Shown: positions 49,878-62,904, counted from the first letter of the stretch. The stretch: 64,000 nucleotides of DNA from Phoebastria nigripes (GCA_035582835.1 JAYKAV010000285.1:62001-126000), one strand, 5' to 3'. Translations and numbers: made by a program. Notes: a model not told the origin generated them from the letters alone.

Positions 49878-49913
49878 AATTTAGAATTATTCTNTGTAGA
49901 ATAATTCTAAATT
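49878..49913. repeat. Perfect 16-bp inverted repeat with a 4-nt loop
   Basis: AATTTAGAATTATTCT (49878-49893) and AGAATAATTCTAAATT (49898-49913) are exact reverse complements around NTGT. The ambiguous base sits exactly in the loop, where fold-back can disturb sequencing. The stem is AT-rich, so a cruciform or hairpin is possible. No mobile element is recognisable around it. Confidence 0.9.
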
Positions 49914-52431
49914 AGAATTCTGTGTCATTGATCAGGAAGATTTCAAGCTCATCAATAATCACTTCATCATGAAGAAAGTGGTTGTGTTACTACGTCTCAG
50001 CTTTGTACTTTATTCTTCACAATCACTCAGTGAAAAACATGAAGTCATTTTCAAAAAATTCATATTCATACCTTCATATTCTCTAGAACACATGGTATTT
50101 TTGGCTAAAATTTTGAGTCAGAAGGGAATACTTCAACTTCTTTAAATTTTTGTTTAAGAACTTGTATAACAAGGATATTTTGATTAGATTCAAATTAATA
50201 GTAATACAAATGATTTTGTTGTCGGCAATTTTTTGTTGTATTATACCAAGCTAAATGGCTTTTTATTTGAAATTTTAGAGTTAATTTATGGGTTTATTTT
50301 CACTAGTTCATTCCTTTTTTTGTGGCGGGGCACATTCTTCTGGTAGAAAAATGTATTCTCTGTTAGAGAATCTTTCTATTTGTACTAGGCACTAACTGCA
50401 CGGTCGCGCACATATTGCTGAAACTCTCAGTAGGAAACATTGGTTATATAGCTTTTAGCTTCACTTAGGGAAATCTCATGGTAAATAATCCCATTTCTAA
50501 ACATAATACTATACAGTATTTACTGAACTGAATCACAGCCATGCAGATTTGTAACTTGTGCTTTGCAATGTCCGAAGTCCCTCCTTTTTACATTTTGTTT
50601 TATGTAAAGCTACCAACACCCTGGTGGTTCTCTGATACTAACATTGTGAACCTATTTACCTTGCTAAACTGGTAAAGAAGTTTTACAAGAACGCATGTTC
50701 TGGCAAGCATTCCTTGCAAATTATTTCTGGCCAAATGAAAAGTATGGTGAGTATAGCCTCTTATTTAGTATTTTATTACTTTAGTTTTCTAAGTGAAGAA
50801 ATTCAATGACACATGAAAACNTATATGGGAGTTAATCAAAGTTTTTGCGTGTTGGGGCTAGAGAATCCACCTTTTCTTATTCTTTCTGCTTTTCTCATGG
50901 TCATTACTGCTCTTAATGCATAGAAGTACTCACAAATGATGAAGCCTGAACGATGACTTGTTCCACAAAGGCATGCTGTATCATGTAGGCAACAGGTAAC
51001 TCTCTTCTTCCTATAAATTCTGGAGTGCCACTATAGGTCATGGACTTTAAATCTTAAAGAGATAAGTACATTCCAGCTATTAAAAAAAAAAAAAACCAAA
51101 ACCAAAAAAACACTAGTAAATATTTCCAAGCTAAGTATGTCTTTGCTATTCCAGCTAGTGACATTTAATAAAATTCTGAATGTAGTACAAAGTACATATA
51201 GTGTCTTTTCTGTGTAGAAGATAACCGACTATGACTAATTGTAAAGTAGCCACAATGTTTTCTCATGAGAGTAAATTTTTTATGCTAAACAGGCAAGAGA
51301 CAGGCAACTTTCACAAATCTAGTTTAATCCATGAATCTTCTTGACAGATTGTAAATTATAACATCCAGAATTTTTCATCAGGGAGATGAGTGAATGAAGC
51401 TGAAAACAGACGTATTAATATTATCACATCAAAGATCTATATCCAGTCATGTGCTATATATTTTATATAGCACTGAATTTTAAGTTTCTTTCTTTCATTT
51501 ATGTAGCTATATTAAAAACTTATAAAACTACTTGAGAAGAGCAGTGGATATAATATTTGTATTAAAGCCATTTTTACTATGTGTTCAGTGCTTATGTTAT
51601 TTATTAATATAATGTCAGCAATTTAATTTAGCTACTTTTATTTTTATCTTGTTAGTGGGGTTTTTTGGTTGTTCTTCCAAAAGATGTGTTGCAAGTTCAT
51701 TTACAACAGTTTCCCTATGTAACTTTGGGCTTAGTTTATGAGGACAATATAAGAATTTTTAATGAAAATTGAACAATCTGTATTTTTACAACTAAAAATA
51801 GAATATGTGTCAAAACTAAAGTTTTCTACATATACATCTCTGTGTTTAGGAAAAGAGGCCTTCATTACAAAGACTTCTCTATTATTTTTTCATACTAACC
51901 ATAGAATTTCCAGAATTATTCTGCTCTGTGCCACATCTGTTTCGTGTGGGTCAGTAATGAAGGTAGAGGTAGCACAGTCTGGTGCAAAATTATTTTGAAA
52001 ACCCTACCAGAACCATGTTCATATTATAACATGTTAATATACTACATAGTACTGTAGACAGAGCAGTTACTTTGTAACTTTATGACTTACTCTAATTANA
52101 AGAAAGTTACTGTATTTAATATTCCATTTCTGATAAGGTATACAGACATTAGTATCAAATATTTTAGAAAATAAGGCAAATAATTTGAATTTTACTTGCT
52201 TAGTCGTATCTGTTTGGTAAACGAGCCCTCCATGTTTCCAGCTATTGTGGGGACAGGCCAGTTAGGTTTGGAGAATGGCANCATGAGTGCAACTCTTTCA
52301 TCTACAATAAACATCCCCAGTTGCTGTCCTCTGTCATCTTAGCACACTATCAGTTCTCTCCACATGCAGATCCAGTACAGAGTGGACCTCGATATTGGAA
52401 ATTGGACCTCAGTTAAAAAAAAAAGAAAAAA

Positions 52432-52472
52432 CATGAGTGGTCATGAGAAGCATGAGTGAGTAGCATGAGAAG
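52432..52472. repeat. Small imperfect tandem repeat (CATGAG motif)
   Basis: CATGAGTGGTCATGAGAAG (52432-52450) is followed by CATGAGTGAGTAGCATGAGAAG (52451-52472) and then CATGCTGG. It is a short slippage-type repeat next to an A-rich tract. Confidence 0.7.
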
Positions 52473-54552
52473 CATGCTGGCTGTTTCCTTTTTTATCCTC
52501 TTCATTCCATGCTTTCTTGCATTCATCAACAGATATATTTTTTACCACCAAATGGGCTTAATTACAGTCTTACTGTCGTAGTTTTTGTAACAGTTAAGCA
52601 GCACATAAAATATGCTTGATAGAAATAATGTATTTATTATGAAAATGCAAACCACTGAAGAAAACTAAACCACAGGCATTTTAAGGCATGCATATCACAC
52701 ANAGGAATGTGAGATATGCTACCTCTGAAACGTATTACTACCTTACTAAGGATTACTATGTCAGCAATATGCAAAAGTACTTTACTGACTGCAATAGGTG
52801 TATCTGAAAGAGATTTTTATCCTACATGGCAAGAGGTGTCTTTTATAGCCCACTATTAGAAAGAAAATAACTTTTAAGTTCAGATTCATCTAGAGGAGCA
52901 GTTTCTCCTCAGCTGTTGAGTCTGTACCTGTCTTGGAAAATATCATCGGAATTTGGGCTTGGAATTTGGGTGTGTGGGATGACTATGTTAACATGCTAAA
53001 AAATTCTTATGAGATATTGAAAAATGACTGTTCTGAGCAAAAGGAAACTGGAGAAACGTTTTCTATGACCTGATCTTTTGACAACTGCATCAATAAGAGT
53101 TTCTAGTTCCAAGATTCATACAAGGTCCCAGCTATAAGTAAGTTTATCTATTAGTTATTTCAATTTTTTCCAGTCTGTGCTCCTGCTATTTATCAAAAGC
53201 CAGTCAGAGAAGATGAGCCTTCTCACTAAGGTAGATAAAGTATTTCATTACAGTTTCCATTATCATAGGAATAGAGAAAAATCATTCTGAACTAAAAACT
53301 ATGTCAAAATATTTAAAACATATAAATTGCAGGAGTTGAAATACTTAGCTCATTCATCCTGTTTGGGTCTATTTTTAAAGCCAATGCTTTGAAATCTGCT
53401 TGTGGTTTTTAAATAAGCTGTTCTGTCAGGGTATTCTTCATCTGCAGGACGTTTTATTTCAGCTACTCACCTGTCTTCTCATTCATTTTGTTACTAAAGG
53501 GAAATCGCCTCTTCAGGAAAAAGAGGGAAACCTGCAAATGCATCAGCTTTTACAACACTGTCTTGGTATCGGTGACAAATACCACGATAAATGAGTTATT
53601 GTAGTGGACTTTTCAACTGCTAAGCAAAGGAGTGTCATGACCATTCTAGGTGAAATAATGCAAGTTAATACAGGAAACAGACTTTTATCACTTGGATTTT
53701 GCAGAATCAACAAATAATCAGTAAAGATCAATGGAAAAGAAAAAGACCATATCATGGTTTACTGTATAAATGTTACTGAAAATACATATTAGTTTAAGAA
53801 AGTTCAAAAAAAAAAAGTTTCTAACTTACTTTCTGCATTGTGTTAAACTATTCTTGGTGAGAAAACAATGTTTTTAATGGTAATATGAAATGGTAATTTG
53901 TGTGGCATTGAGCCTGTTACTATCCTGTAGTAGCTAACTTCCAGCGGAGGGCAAGAGACAGCAGCTAATAGAATTGTGTGAAATTCAGGAGGGACAGTCC
54001 GATTTTTCTGCATTTGAAGGTACAGGTATGAGAGCCATGCAAAAAACTTATCTAGCACAAATCACTTTGTTTTCAAAATGCTCTCAGCCACATAGCAAAA
54101 CCATGTTTTTATCTGCACAAAATTACTCAAAATATGCTTAAGGAGTTGTGTCAAACTGGAGCCAGTATTTGACATCTTAAGCAGGAAAAGAGCTGTACTG
54201 AGCGTGAAATAGAAGAACTGAAGAAGTACATGCAGTGATTTTCCTCCCTTTTTGCTTGGTTTTAAGAAAAAAACACATATTTTAGAATAGCATTGACCTC
54301 ATTGTAAATGAAGGAGATAGCATAAGTACAATCACAGTATTATCTCAAAATTACTACAGTCCGTTACAAGCCATTCATTCTGTGAATGAACCACAAAACC
54401 AAAGTTACATAACTGGTATTTTTTAACTTCTGCTGAATTAATGCCAAGGAGTGTAATTTTAGTGAGTGCCTATTGGAACCGGTAAATAGTGACAAGCCTC
54501 TGAGCATTCAGTGTCAGTTTTGGATGCTCAGCACTTTCCTGAGTGTCTTTGC

Positions 54553-56045
54553 AGATTCGTCATAATCCAGGAGGAAGCGGTGAACGACCAGCTACGCCAC
54601 CTGGATGCTCATAAGTCCATGGGGCCGGATGGGATCCACCCGAGAGTGCTGAGGGAGCTGGNGGAGGAGCTTGCCAAGCCACTCTCCAACATTTATCAGC
54701 GGTCCTGGTTAACGGGGGACATCCTGGATGACTGGAGGCTTGCCAATGTGATGCCCATCTACAAGAAGGGCCAGAAGGAGGACCCGGGGAACTACAGGCC
54801 TGTCAGCCTGACCTCGGTGCCAGGGAAGATTATGGAGCGGTTCATCTTGGAGGCGCTCGCAAGCCATGTGTGGGACAACNAGGGGATCAGACCCAGCCAG
54901 CATGTGTTCATGAAAGTCAGGTCCTGCTTGACCAACCTGATCTCCTTCTACGACCAGGTGACCCGCCTAGTGGATGAGGGAAAGGCTGTGGATGTGGTCT
55001 ACCTGGACTTCAGTAAAGCCTTTGACACTGACTCCCACAGCATTCTCCTAGAGAAGCTGGTGGCCCATGGCCTAGACAGGTGTACTCTGCACTGGGTAAA
55101 AAACTGGCTGGGCGACCGGGCCCAGAGAGTTGTGGTGAATGGAGCGAAATCCAGTTGGCAGCTGGTCACGAGCGGTGTCCCCCAGGGCTCCGTTTTGGGG
55201 CCGGTCTTGTTTAATATCTTTATCAAAGATCTGGATGAGGGGATTGAGTGCTCCCTCAGTAAGTTTGCAGATGACACCAAGCTGGGCGGGAGTGTCGATC
55301 TGCTCGAGGGTAGGAAGGCTCTGCAGAGGGACCTGGACAGGCTGGATCGATGGGCTGAGGCCAACTGCATGAGGTTCAACAAGGCCAAGTGCCGGGTCCT
55401 GCACTTTGGCCACAACAACCCCATGCAACGCTACAGGCTGGGGGAAGAGTGGCTGGAAAGCTGCCTGGCAGAAAAGGACCTGGGGGGTGCTGGTTGACAG
55501 CCGGCTGAATATGAGCCGGCAGTGTGCCCAGGTGGCCAAGAAGGCCAACAGCATCCTGGCCTGTATCAGAAATAGTGTGGCCAGCAGGAGCAGGGAGGTG
55601 ATCATGCCCCTGTACTGGTGAGGCCCCACCTCGAATACTGTGTTCACTTTTGGGCCCTCACTACAAGAAGGACATTGAGTTGCTGGCGCATGTCCAGAGG
55701 AGGGCAACNAAGCTGGTGAAGGGTCTGGAGAGCAAGTCTTACGAGGAGCAGCTGAGGGAACTGGGACTGTTTAGTCTGGAGAAGAGGAGGCTCAGGGGAG
55801 ACCTTATTCTGAAAGGAGGTTGCAGCGAGGTGGGTGTCAGTCTCTTCTGCCAAGCAACTAGCGATAGGACGAGAGGAAATGGCCTCAAGTTGCACCAGGG
55901 GAGGTTTAGATTGGACATTAGGAAAAATGTCTTTACTGAAAGAGTGGTTAAGCATTGGAACAGGCTGCCCAGGGAAGCAGTTGAGTCACCATCCCTGGAG
56001 GTATTTAAAAGACGTGTAGATGAGGCGCTTAGAGACATGGTTTAG
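54553..56045 (+). pseudogene. CR1 ORF2 reverse transcriptase, frameshifted remnant
   Basis: Encodes the C-terminal part of CR1 ORF2, the polymerase that copies LINE RNA at its target. The first frame (open 54511-55497) carries the RT fingers and palm: [45 protein letters not shown] with the first catalytic Asp near 55006, [15 protein letters not shown], and [10 protein letters not shown] with the catalytic Asp pair at 55270-55275. A six-G run at 55482-55487 then shifts the frame. The protein continues in a second frame to about 55621 ([16 protein letters not shown]) and in a third from about 55650 to the stop at 56043-56045. Compared with the family as I remember it, a ~7-bp loss near 55616, a 1-bp loss near 55655 and a 15-bp in-frame loss near 55806 explain the breaks. 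Three N bases fall within it. It is non-functional, though the palm motifs are intact. Confidence 0.93.
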
Positions 56046-56128
56046 TGGGTATGGTGGTGTTGGGTTGACGGTTGACTCGATGATCTTAGAGGTCTTTTCC
56101 AACCTTAATGATTCTATGATTTTCTATC
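54553..56128 (+). mobile_element. CR1 LINE, 5'-truncated, with reverse transcriptase remnant
   Basis: The largest mobile element here, GC-rich against AT-rich surroundings. It starts within ORF2 near the IQEEAVNDQL motif and runs to the CR1 3' end: ORF2 stop at 56043-56045, the short conserved 3' UTR with ACTCGATGATCTTAGAGGTC, then the terminal AATGATTCTATGATT-type repeat near 56107-56128. It lacks the 5' UTR, ORF1 and the endonuclease domain. CR1 normally truncates at the 5' end and makes no clear target duplication, and none is seen. Similarity to the avian CR1 consensus is from memory. Confidence 0.96.
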
Positions 56129-58095
56129 TAATTCTGGAATTTTGTCATATTTAGAAACATCATCTTGTTCTTAAATTAGAGTGATGTGATTCTAGAGCAG
56201 TTGGGGAAATCGGTGTACTCAGTGTACATCAGGTTTAGATCTTGATCTGGTTCCCAAGCAAGTAAAAGGAGAACTTCCTTGGAACTTCATCATCCAAGAC
56301 CAGGTATAGTGTCTCAGTGGAGAATGAAGTTCAGCCCCAGAGGTGTTTCTTTGTCATTTAGTCAGAATACTTTCATACTTCCAGTTGGAGAAACAAGTTA
56401 CTCCATGTGTTTGTGAATGGGTAGATAGAAAAAACCTTTTAAGAATTCATTTTGAAAAGGAAAGAAAAAAGAACATGAATATGCACTTGTACTTTTCCCA
56501 AGCAACAACACTGTTCAGCAAGAAATGGTATTTCAAACTGGTATGTACATTTACAATACTTCTAAATGTGTAAAATGTAATGAAGTGAACTATAAGGTGT
56601 TCCTCATGTAGCATTTGAAACTAAAAGAAAGATCATTTTTACCATGTCACTCAAAGATTTGCATGTATGTAAAGGCATGTTTAAATTATAACAGGCATAT
56701 TAAATTATAAACACAGAAAAGCAAAAAAACAAATATCACAAATAGCTTAGAGGATACAGAAATAAGGGACTGGGAAAAAGAAATTTTTTATCCTGCTCAT
56801 TAATTCATGTTCTCACTTTGTCATGCAAAAATATTTATTTTAAAGGAACACTGGAGGGGGGGGGAAAACCCACTTTTTTTTTTTTCCCTCACACAAAATA
56901 CTAACTGCAATCCAAAGCAATTAAGGTTAATACCATGTATAAATGGAAATTCCCTTTTCCAGGACATTTTCTAGGTTATACTTTGTTTCAGTGAGTTTCA
57001 AATGACAAGTCTGTCTGATACACTTCAGATANTAAACTGAAGCTAACTGCTAAAAAATTTATTTGTCACGTTTTAATATATGATTAGCCAATAAGTTGTC
57101 CCGTACAGTGACCGATCACTGTTTCTTTTTCCTGAAAGAAGGAAGGAGTTGTCTGTTCCCTTTATCCTTGAAGGACAGAGGACAAATTATAGACTAGATA
57201 AACGTGGATTTGGGGCTTGGTTCTGTTTTGCCTACTGAATCATTCCTCTGGTTCCAATTCATAAGGCAAAACTTGAAATTTAGATCTTGCATGCAAGACC
57301 CAACTTTCCAGGCAGCATGCTGCCTAAAGATACTTCCTCTGCGACGGCAGTACAGGAAGCACAAACTGCAGTATTTCTCCAGTTCTGTATTAGCTTGGCA
57401 CTGTACCTTCGGCAACAGTGCAGGCTGGTGGCTAACAGCCCGTATACTTCCTGAATACATGAGCTTGGCACAGGTAGCTCTAACACTGTACAGGGGCAGA
57501 TTCCTATTAAAAAAAAAAAAGGGGGTTCAGGACATATATGAAGTAAGTGCATTTAAAAGTTTCATACAAGACTATAGAGACATCCAGTGTCATATGGGAA
57601 AATACATTAGATTCCTTTGGAAATGCCAGCCACACTGACCACTGACAGTCCAGTGTGTTATAAAAGCCATGACTCATTATATGAGATTTCATTGTGGGTT
57701 TGGCCATTGAGTCTTATAGTCTGTGAAACTGCACCTCCAGTCCTCCCAGAGTGCTCTCTGCTCCTTCCCCTTTTCATCTGGATTGCTCGGTGTGGCTGGT
57801 TCAACAATGGTGTGATTATTTAAACCCCAGAAGAAACAATACAGAATTGAAAACAAGTGAGTAAACAGGTGAGCATCCTGATCTCAAAATATTTAATTAC
57901 AAGTAACAGATGATGATTTAGTTCATGGTGTGCTATGGCAAGATGATAACATACCCTGCCCATGCAGGTAAGGTTGTATGGCCAGGTCAGGGGCTTTCTG
58001 TTCTCTCAGAAATATATAAAACACTTCGAATCCTTCTGTTGTGATAGAAGAGGAGTGATGCATGCTAGAGGGAAAAGACAGATTGTAACAACCAA
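56129..58095. other. Noncoding AT-rich DNA
   Basis: No gene is supported. A 144-codon frame at 57204-57638 (+) is overlapped by minus-strand frames and has no recognisable domain. A G/T homopolymer junction lies near 56855-56887. Confidence 0.5.
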
Positions 58096-59230
58096 AGAGT
58101 GGCTATGTGAGGTCAGCCCAGGAGAGACTCTCTAGCCAAGCATTCCACCTCTGGCAGAGATGAGAAGAGGATGTCCTGGCAAAGGCAGCAGGCTATCCTG
58201 AACTCCCAAGCATACTTCTTGCAGCCCACAACAATTTGTGCCTCAGGTGGTCATTAGACCAAGCTATTTTCTCAACTTTTTAAAAGTCCTTACATTGTTC
58301 AGTTGTGGGATTATTTTAACCCACATACATAAGATTTTATTATCCACATCTTACAGCAAGAAGTTCCATAGATTAATTAAACATGTGACCATGCAGTTAA
58401 AAAAAACCAAAACAAACAAACCACATCTGTTTTCTGTCTGAATTCTTGTTTAATTTGTTCTTCCATACTCCTTGGAAAAGGCTATTAATTATTGTTTTCC
58501 TCTTACCTCTCTTACCTTTTTTTATGATATATAGAGGCCCATCTTTTTTCCTCTCAACTGTCTCTTTTCCAGACTGAAGAATCTCAGTCTTAAGTAATAC
58601 CAGTTGCTTTTCTCTGGACTTTTCCCAGTTCTTCCATAGACTTACTGAGTTGTAATCTGACTGCATACATTATTCAAGACATCAGTGCATCATGCATTTC
58701 CATGACAGCATAACAACATTTTTTATTTTGTTCTTTTCCTTATTGTTTCTTGCATTGGATTCATTTTTTTTCACTGCTACTGAGCTTTGAGCTGATGTAG
58801 TGAAACCCCCAAGACACCACTCCTGAGAAAGCAGAGAGTCCATTGTTTTGTATGTGAAATTCAGATTCTTTTTTTTCCCTATGCATCACTGTATATCTAT
58901 CTTGCTACACCTAATTTTATCTGCCATTTTATGGTACAATTGCTCAGTCTTTCCCCATGCCCCTCCCCGAAATTGTTCACAGTTGGCTCCTATTCTCACT
59001 ATCCTAAATAACCTTACATTGTGAAACTTCGTTCTTCACCTTCCCAGACAAGTTGTGAATGTATTGAACAAAGTAGGCACTAGTACAGATCCTGAAGTAT
59101 TCTCTGCTGAAAGCTGCTCATTCTTTTTGCTGTATTTTGACCTTGAATTCATCCTTGCAGAACCTTCCTTTTTAATCTAGAGCTGGAAAAGGAACCTTCT
59201 TGAATGCCTTAGAAAAAGACATAGTTCTTC
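58096..59230 (-). mobile_element. Ancient CR1 LINE, long decayed copy, minus strand
   Basis: On the plus strand, block after block follows the reverse complement of an old sauropsid CR1 in the correct order. Examples are 'GAGGTCAGCCCAGGAGAGAC' and 'CTAGCCAAGCATTCCACCTC' (3' tail) near 58110, 'AGAAGTTCCATAGATTAATT' near 58361, 'CTCTTTTCCAGACTGAAGAA' near 58561, 'TTGCTTTTCTCTGGACTTTT' near 58604, 'AGCTTTGAGCTGATGT' near 58782, 'TTTTATCTGCCATTTTATGG' near 58914, 'TGAATGTATTGAACAAAGTA' near 59056 and 'CTTCTTGAATGCCTTAGAAA' near 59196. No frame survives. About 1.1 kb of ORF2 plus 3' UTR is represented. The borders are approximate and the alignment is from memory. Confidence 0.75.
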
Positions 59231-62200
59231 CTTTTCCACATGATACTTCGTAATTGAGAGATTTGGACATACTCTTTTCTTGATGAACCCCAACGAAATC
59301 CTGTGCTGAAACCAATAGAGGAGAAGTATTTTCCTCTGTGATCACAACTGCTGCTGATGAAAAGTGTACAAAGTAAAACTAATGTAGATTTAGTTAGTCT
59401 TAAAATAACATCTTTTATTTCTGAGATATTCAGCCATTTGCAAAGCATGCAGCAGTACAACCTGTATATGGTTGCTTGCATTATCCTCCTTTTACAATTT
59501 TACTTAGGATTCCAGCCAGGAAGTAACAAGTGGAGCCCNTTTGCCCTTAGTCATTATATATCATAAGATATGCCAGAATGCTGACGAAAATGATATGTGT
59601 TCTACTTAATGTATTACATTTTGCGCTTAAAAGTAAAAAGATTTATTGATAAAATTATTTTGCCAGTTTTTCAAGTTGAATTCCTTCTCATTCATTCATT
59701 CCGTTCTTTGTGGATCCTTAATATTTGCAACTCAAAGGATGGACCCAAATTTTGCCCCCATTTTACACGTGGGTTGAATCCAATGTGTAATGGACTGAAT
59801 CCAGCATGTGAAAAACACAAGTAATGTTATCTTTCTTAGAAATTGAATACCTGTGATTATACGCTACTCTCTTCAAGGATGGCTGGGGAAATATATTCTA
59901 AACATCACTAACAAAACAAGTTCTTTGTTCTTGGTCAGATTTGAAGAAGGACAACTTTTTTGCAAGACTGATTTACAGTACTCTGAAAGCCATTATCTGT
60001 ATCCCACTGTCAATTTCTTTTGATTATTATGTATGTGTATGTTTTAATAAGAGTTGCCTTTTGAAATCAGCCCCTCCTTAGACCCAATCTAAGAATAAAG
60101 CCATAATGCCAAGTTTATGATATCTTAGTGTGTTGCTATGGAAGTGATATTAGCAATATTAGAAATCCAGCACTGTGGGCTGTGTAGCAGTAGAATGTGA
60201 TAGAAACTGAAAGCGTGGATGCAGTAGAGGAAGCTTTCATTTCAACACAAATATCTTTGATTCTTTGGAAAACCATCAGAGAAAAAGAGGATGGTATATC
60301 AGAGGAAAGTAAGTATATTTAGATATTATCTTGATGAGGATGTCTAGAATGTAAAAGCATAAAGTTCTTAATTGTCAAACAATATGTTTTTAAAAAATAA
60401 ATTTAAAGGTTAAAATCACTGTGCTTGACTTAANATTCTTATTATGAAAAAAGAAAGAAAGATTTTTTTACTGTTTGCTGTTGCGGTCATAGACTTATTT
60501 TTCTTTCACGTTTTCTTAATTTTTTCCATTTCTTTCTTTTCTTTTCATTTTGATTCTGCAACGGGAAACAGACCAAGCAGATGGTAGCAACCTGGTTCTG
60601 TTCCTTTTTAGCTGTGATTATTTCCAGTGACAGTTAAGGATGCCTGGCTCTGTCTTGGGCCCTTGTGCAGTAAGCCTGTTGATATTGAGTGATTATTGAA
60701 TAGCTCTATAATATATATTTATGTGCAATTTAAGGTACAAAATGATCAGTTGAAGTCTGTTACAATGTGCTTAGATGCATGGAAAGATGAAAGACTGAAG
60801 AATGGATCAATAAAGTCATTACTAGATGGAAAATGTTATGAAAACATATCAATGATGTACGATTAAACTAAAGAACAAAAATCATATACAATCACTGGTT
60901 CCAGCTTTTGACAGGAAACATGAGCCTTTAGGCATAAATGACTGTGAATGGCAAAATGCAGCTGCTGCCTTCATTTGAATAGCCTAAGGAAGACAGGACA
61001 GCAATCAAAACATGTCCCAGCAATAAGCAATCATTTCAGAGCTTTAGTTGACTTTAAAAAGCAATAGCAAGTTAGACCCTGAAGAGTACTAGGGAGGATA
61101 CTGTGATGTGGTGTTCCCAACCCCTTTGGAGGAGATACAGTGAATAAAGGAATATTCATGAGAAAAGGGATGTTCCATAGGGAATTAAGCAGCTGCAGAA
61201 CCCGCAGTCTCTGCATGAAGCATCACATATGTTCCAGTTCTGCAGCTGCCCTTCAGCCTCTCTTCAGCTGCTGAAACACCCATCTTTGCCTCCCTCGTTC
61301 TGATCCTAATGAATGCTCCCCAATGGCAGCTCAGAACCGTTTGCATGTTCTGCAGCAATCGGATGCAGTGTTAATAAATTCTGTTCTCAAGTGCACTGTT
61401 TTCCATTTACTGCTCCTTTTTTTCTTTTCTATTTTATTTTGCTAAGAACTTAAAAAGTGAGAACATACCGGTTGCCCTGAAAATATCCTGGAGCTGTAGA
61501 GCTGTGCTAACTACCACAAATAAATTTCTGTTGTGAGTACAATTTAAGTCCAACAGTGGTTTCAGGAGGAAAGAGATTCCAGAGGAGGTGCAAAGCAGGG
61601 GTGGCATATCCTCACAGCCTAGCGCAGTGCCATTTGTTAAGAGCCCCGGACATAATAATAGCACAGGTCTAGAAACAATAGGACCATATTAGCAACACAC
61701 TGTCTCAGCTAAAAGTCCTTTTTTTTCCTTCTGGTTTTGAGGCAGACTTGATCAGCAAGAGGTTGAAGGTCTGTATCATGCTGCCCGGTGTATTTTGCAG
61801 ATGTGCCTGCAGCTATCTTTAATCTTACTGACATCAAATAAAGCATTTAGGGGGAGGTGAGAACAAGTAAAACAGTATAAAATATAAAAATAAATTATCT
61901 ACATTATCAGAGGAGCATATTTTGTTGACCAGCATATTTTGTTGTCCAGATTTTCCTGCTTTATATAGCTCCATTTCTCTTCATTCACCATTATCTCTTT
62001 TATTGCATTCCATAATTGCCAGAAACAAATGAAATCCAAAAATTCTGTGGAGAAAAACAAGTTAAGCACCCCCAGCTGTTCGCAGCAGNGTGAGCTGCTG
62101 CTCCATTAATTCCAATATGTATGTGCACAGGCCTCAAGCACAGCCTTGCCCCAGCAACTGCTAGGAATGCAGAATTATTGCTTGTAATAAATCATTGTAA

Positions 62201-62352
62201 GCCAATCAGAGCTCTGGATACCCTGGTGTTTTGACACATGCTGTATTTGTGAGAATGGCATTTCCAAATGTTAAAGAACTATGGGACAACTTCATTTTGT
62301 TATTGTCTTTGTTAAACTTACTTTTGACTTCTGTTACCTTAACATTATTATT
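59231..62352. other. Noncoding AT-rich DNA
   Basis: No gene or confident repeat. Open frames of up to 90 codons show no motif. T-rich tracts occur near 60480-60550. Confidence 0.5.
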
Positions 62353-62380
62353 AAAAAGAAAAAAAATAGAAAAAAAAAAG

Positions 62381-62414
<34 letters not shown>

Positions 62415-62415
62415 G

Positions 62416-62448
<33 letters not shown>

Positions 62449-62489
62449 NAAAAAAAAAAGAAAAAAAAAGAAAAAAAAAAAAGAAGAAA
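62353..62489. repeat. Long A-rich tract
   Basis: About 137 bp of nearly pure A on the plus strand, interrupted by occasional G, T and one N. The 92-codon plus-strand frame across it is poly-lysine and the complementary frame is poly-phenylalanine, so both are artefacts. I see no processed gene copy upstream. Length and composition are likely to be unreliable in the assembly. Confidence 0.9.
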
Positions 62490-62904
62490 CAATTTGGTTG
62501 CTAGTGTAAAGAAAAAGAATTTGAGTTGCTTATAGAAGTGTAGTACCATTGTATAGCTTTGCTTAAACAAGGAAAAATTTAACCCAAGAGCTGTATTAAT
62601 TCATGAAATTTTAAACCATGCCTGTGTCACCATTGAGATGCTTGTTGTTGCCTGCAAATAAGTTCTCTATGAAGGTGAAACAAAAAATAATGCTGTGTAG
62701 CAGAAATTGCTAAACTGACACCAAAGATATCGCAAGTATTTGTGTTGCCCAATGAGAATAAATAAATAATTATCTCCAAGTCTTCTTGAAAGGTATTGTC
62801 ATCAGTCATATGGCACTATTTTTTTTCCTTAACAGAACATTTCATAATAGTTAATGGAGTGTTCTGCTTAAAAGTTCTTGAAATAATATGGCCAGTAGCT
62901 ATAT
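62490..62904. other. Noncoding DNA without recognised elements
   Basis: No gene or repeat between the A-rich tract and the target site of LTR D. Confidence 0.5.

Larger units (their letters stand above)
48890..54552. other. Noncoding AT-rich DNA
   Basis: No gene is supported in this 5.7 kb. It contains A-rich tracts at about 49128-49149 and 51081-51110, the hairpin at 49878-49913 and a small imperfect tandem repeat at 52432-52472. Confidence 0.5.

Noticed and set aside
54999..55424. 141-codon minus-strand open frame
   Set aside because: Another antisense shadow of the CR1 reverse transcriptase.
55072..55707. 211-codon minus-strand open frame
   Set aside because: Antisense shadow of the CR1 ORF2. 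GC-rich coding DNA often leaves long antisense frames open.
57204..57638. 144-codon plus-strand open frame
   Set aside because: No domain recognised and crossed by three minus-strand frames. Treated as chance.
62231..62509. Poly-lysine / poly-phenylalanine frames
   Set aside because: Translation of an A-rich tract.
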